From positions 372,001 to 436,000 of the forward strand of contig JAMXBD010000965.1 of NCBI GenBank assembly GCA_024138025.1: a DNA stretch of 64,000 nucleotides, in the 5' to 3' direction. The notes beneath the pieces were generated by a model. It searched no databases and was not told the origin of the DNA. It worked only from the letters and a program-made list of their open reading frames with translations. This stretch comes from Combretum micranthum (Eukaryota > Streptophyta > Magnoliopsida > Myrtales > Combretaceae). The position numbers and the translations under genes are program-made. Of the stretch, positions 61,951 through 64,000 are shown in pieces (the first letter of the stretch is position 1; each line of letters begins with the position of its first letter).

Positions 61951-62187
61951 CCATCACATATGAACCTTAAAATACTCGTAAGGCTATCCATAAAGGGTCT
62001 CTACTTCCAGCTTTCCATAATATATACAATTTCATTTAAACAGCAATCAATTTAAACAACTTAATTTCAACTTAGGAGGGTTTCTGTTACTAACCTGTCA
62101 CCAGGCCACCATCAGAACTCTCGCTTGGATCCAAAGCTGCCAACTCTACGTCCTCATCTTCGTCTTCTTCCACCATCCATTGGCCTT

Positions 62188-62439
62188 CTAATTGTACAGC
62201 CTCATCCCGTGCATCGCGGAAGCTGCTCGACTTCCGCTCTTGTTACCAGACCTCAAGGGGTTAGCATTGCTCGAGGCTCCGAAGGGTCGGGTGGTCACAC
62301 TCTTTCGCTGTGAACACTCGGAAGCTAAGTGCCCTTTCTCTTTGCAAATAAAGCAAGTTACTGCCAGCTTCTTTGGGCATGTAAAAACCATGTGGCCAGC
62401 ATCGCCACAAAAATAGCACTTGTTCTCAACTGCGGGCAT
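62188..62439 (-). pseudogene. R3 Gag zinc knuckles
   Basis: Two CCHC knuckles, CYFCGDAGHMVFTC and CFICKEKGHLASEC, in 83 codons. They would bind RNA in the nucleocapsid part of Gag. The frame is the same as that of the Gag domain upstream, separated only by TAG at 62443-62445, probably a CAG-to-TAG change. Confidence 0.92.
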
Positions 62440-62442
62440 TGC

Positions 62443-63470
62443 CTAGGTGCATGTGTCCCTTACATTTCCAACATGTGACGTTGGCTTTGAATTGGGTTGG
62501 CTTGCGCTAGACTCCTCTTTAAACCCTTGGTACGGCCTGTACCGTTTACCCTTGAATCCTGAGCTCGAGGCATCAAACGGCCTCTTCCCGAATACTCTCT
62601 TTTCGGGCTCCTGATACTTTCTTTTCCTAGCCCCTTCAATGACTCGAGCCTTTTCTACCATCTCGGGATAGGTTCTTACTCCAAACTCTTCTAGCTTGAT
62701 TCGTAGTTCTTCGTCCAAGCCTCCCAGAAATACCTGCTTCTTTAATTCCTCACTATCCCTGAAAGATTCAGGGGCATATTGCAGCAGGTGAACAAATTCA
62801 GTTTCATATTGCTCTACCGTTCTCCCTTTCTGCTTTACATGAAGGAAGTCCGCACTATACTTCACCCTCAAGCTAGAGGGAAAGTAATTATTCAAGAATT
62901 CCCGGCGGAAGGTTTCCCAGGTGGCCGGGGAGGTCAAATTCCTTCTCTTGGAGTCCCACCAGACTCGAGCATTGTATCTTAACATGTACGTCCCATATTC
63001 TAGCTGCAAGTAAGGTGGAATCTCGTATGCAGCAAAAGAACGTTCCACTTGGGCCAGCCAATCCTCAGCTTCATCCGGCTTACCGAATGCCCCATCAAAG
63101 TACCTGTTGCTCTTAATGAAGTCCGGTAAAGAGCTTCGGTGGGGTCTCCTGTATGGTGGGGGTGGCGGCAACCGCACATTATAGGAGTGCTCCTCCTGTG
63201 GAGCAGGTGCTTCCGCAGTCATTTCCCGATGATCTGCGGGCGGCGGATGTGGTGCTGAATCCCGAGCACTCTGACTTGGGGGTGGGTTCGCACGGATTCT
63301 GATTCTGGATAAAGGTGTTCAGGAGATTGGCCAACTGCCCAATCGCGTTTAGCACATCGCCCTGTTGGTTTTGGGGTGCTACTCCTTGGGGGTCAGGTTG
63401 CTGTATAGCCGGTTGATCGGCTTCATTAGGGTTAGACCCTTGTCCTTGGTTCCGAGTTCGTCGGTTTCGT
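62443..63470 (-). pseudogene. R3 gag, without a start codon in its own frame
   Basis: 62443-63222 (259 codons) holds the plant retrotransposon Gag domain (EDWLAQVERSFAAYEIPP, ARVWWDSKRRNLTSPATWETFRREF, VEQYETEFVHLLQYAPES, LEEFGVRTYPEMVEKA). Its ATG is internal. Upstream, 63290-63470 continues coding in another frame because of a one-base shift near 63280 (GQGSNPNEADQP, LNAIGQLANLLNTFIQNQN). Going further up, this frame reaches a TGA with no ATG between. An acceptor GTGTAAGCAG lies at 63471-63480, so the start codon is probably supplied by splicing from the LTR exon. Confidence 0.88.
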
Positions 63471-64000
63471 CTGCTTACACAATGTTTAATGGAGTTTTTA
63501 GCATTTAGGGTTTTTAGGTTTCAAAGGAATAGGATTAATAACAAGCTCAGAAGTTGAAATCTGAAATTTAAACTCAGAAGGAAAAAGGAATACATAACTC
63601 CATAAAGTCATAAGATGAGTCAAAATATCAATCCATAAAAGAAATAAGGAATAATTAAAAGAACACAGGGAAATAGAGAATCCACACATATGTAACTAAT
63701 TGATATTTCACCACAATAATGCGAATGAGTGGATGCTTATGCAATATATGCAGTTAATGTTCTCTTATGTATCAAGACTAGAATGCGTGCTTTTCACAAT
63801 CCCATTTCTTTAAAACAAAAGTGATCCTTTTCATTTCTTTAGCGAGCCATACAAATATTACATCAACTTTTAGTTCCCAAAATTTGGCTAGCTAAGCTTC
63901 CTTCCTATTCTAATCAATTTCCCTATTCCCGAAAACATGACAAAATACAGGGAAAAAGAACAACAAAACACTAACTATCCTGAAATCCTAAGGCAATTTG
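63471..64000 (-). mobile_element. R3 leader, continuing beyond the window
   Basis: AT-rich noncoding sequence upstream of gag. No primer-binding site (GCTCTGATACCA on the plus strand) is seen, so the 5' LTR lies beyond position 64000 and the leader exceeds 500 bp. The 63-codon frame at 63498-63689 shows no domain. Confidence 0.7.

Noticed and set aside
58555..63470. An intact, active retrotransposon or an envelope gene
   Set aside because: gag-pol has many frameshifts and a stop. No envelope-like frame with a signal peptide or membrane segment lies between pol and the LTR.

Overview
The window is plant nuclear repeat DNA: AT-rich, full of plant-type LTR retrotransposons, with plant-like splice sites and a primer-binding site complementary to initiator tRNA-Met. 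I see no host gene, tRNA or rRNA. The species cannot be read from the sequence. A flowering plant with a repeat-rich genome is the safest statement.

Almost everything belongs to one group of Ty3/gypsy chromoviruses of the Tekay/Del type. They have very long LTRs (about 3.1-4.3 kb) starting TGTAAACCC and ending GGGGCGTGACA (read TGTCACGCCCC...GGGTTTACA when reversed), and pol ends in a chromodomain. Left part (1-27099): a tower of nested solo LTRs. The target site duplications (TSDs) let the order be worked out: MITE (1962-22574), then LTR-like element (2293-22552), then solo LTR S1 (2952-21817), which carries S2 (5255-12046, itself holding S3 6331-10042) and S4 (13177-20870, itself holding S5 16133-20178). 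A separate solo LTR S6 (22840-26257) holds a small MITE. Middle (27100-42637): a truncated + LTR (D) joined to a truncated - LTR (F). F was split by a decayed gypsy element R1 (29525-35345) and by a copia-like solo LTR (36889-42043), which was itself hit by solo LTR S7 (38188-41871). Right (44618-64000): the 5' LTR and leader of + element G are interrupted by - element R2 (50630-55113). R2's pol is interrupted by - element R3 (55114 to beyond the end), the only copy with most of gag-pol. Unexplained AT-rich stretches are 708-1961, 22575-22839, 26258-27099 and 42638-44617.

Most interesting result: every LTR that reaches far enough (12 copies, both strands, several subfamilies) contains a 60-97 bp exon-like module. 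It has an acceptor (T-rich, then AG), two bases, 14 codons ending in P-E-D-Y-[Y/F]-D, a stop, and then an ATG 8 bases before a GTGAGT donor. Eleven copies keep exactly 14 codons, vary mostly at third positions, and use all three stop codons, which is a protein-coding signature inside an LTR. In R3 and R2 the chromodomain reading frame reaches a splice donor in the phase that fits this exon. The gag frame of R3 has no upstream ATG but has an acceptor in the phase that fits the ATG of the exon. I infer that one LTR exon serves twice: the 3' copy gives pol its C-terminus and stop, and the 5' copy gives gag its start codon, through splicing. RNA data would decide it.
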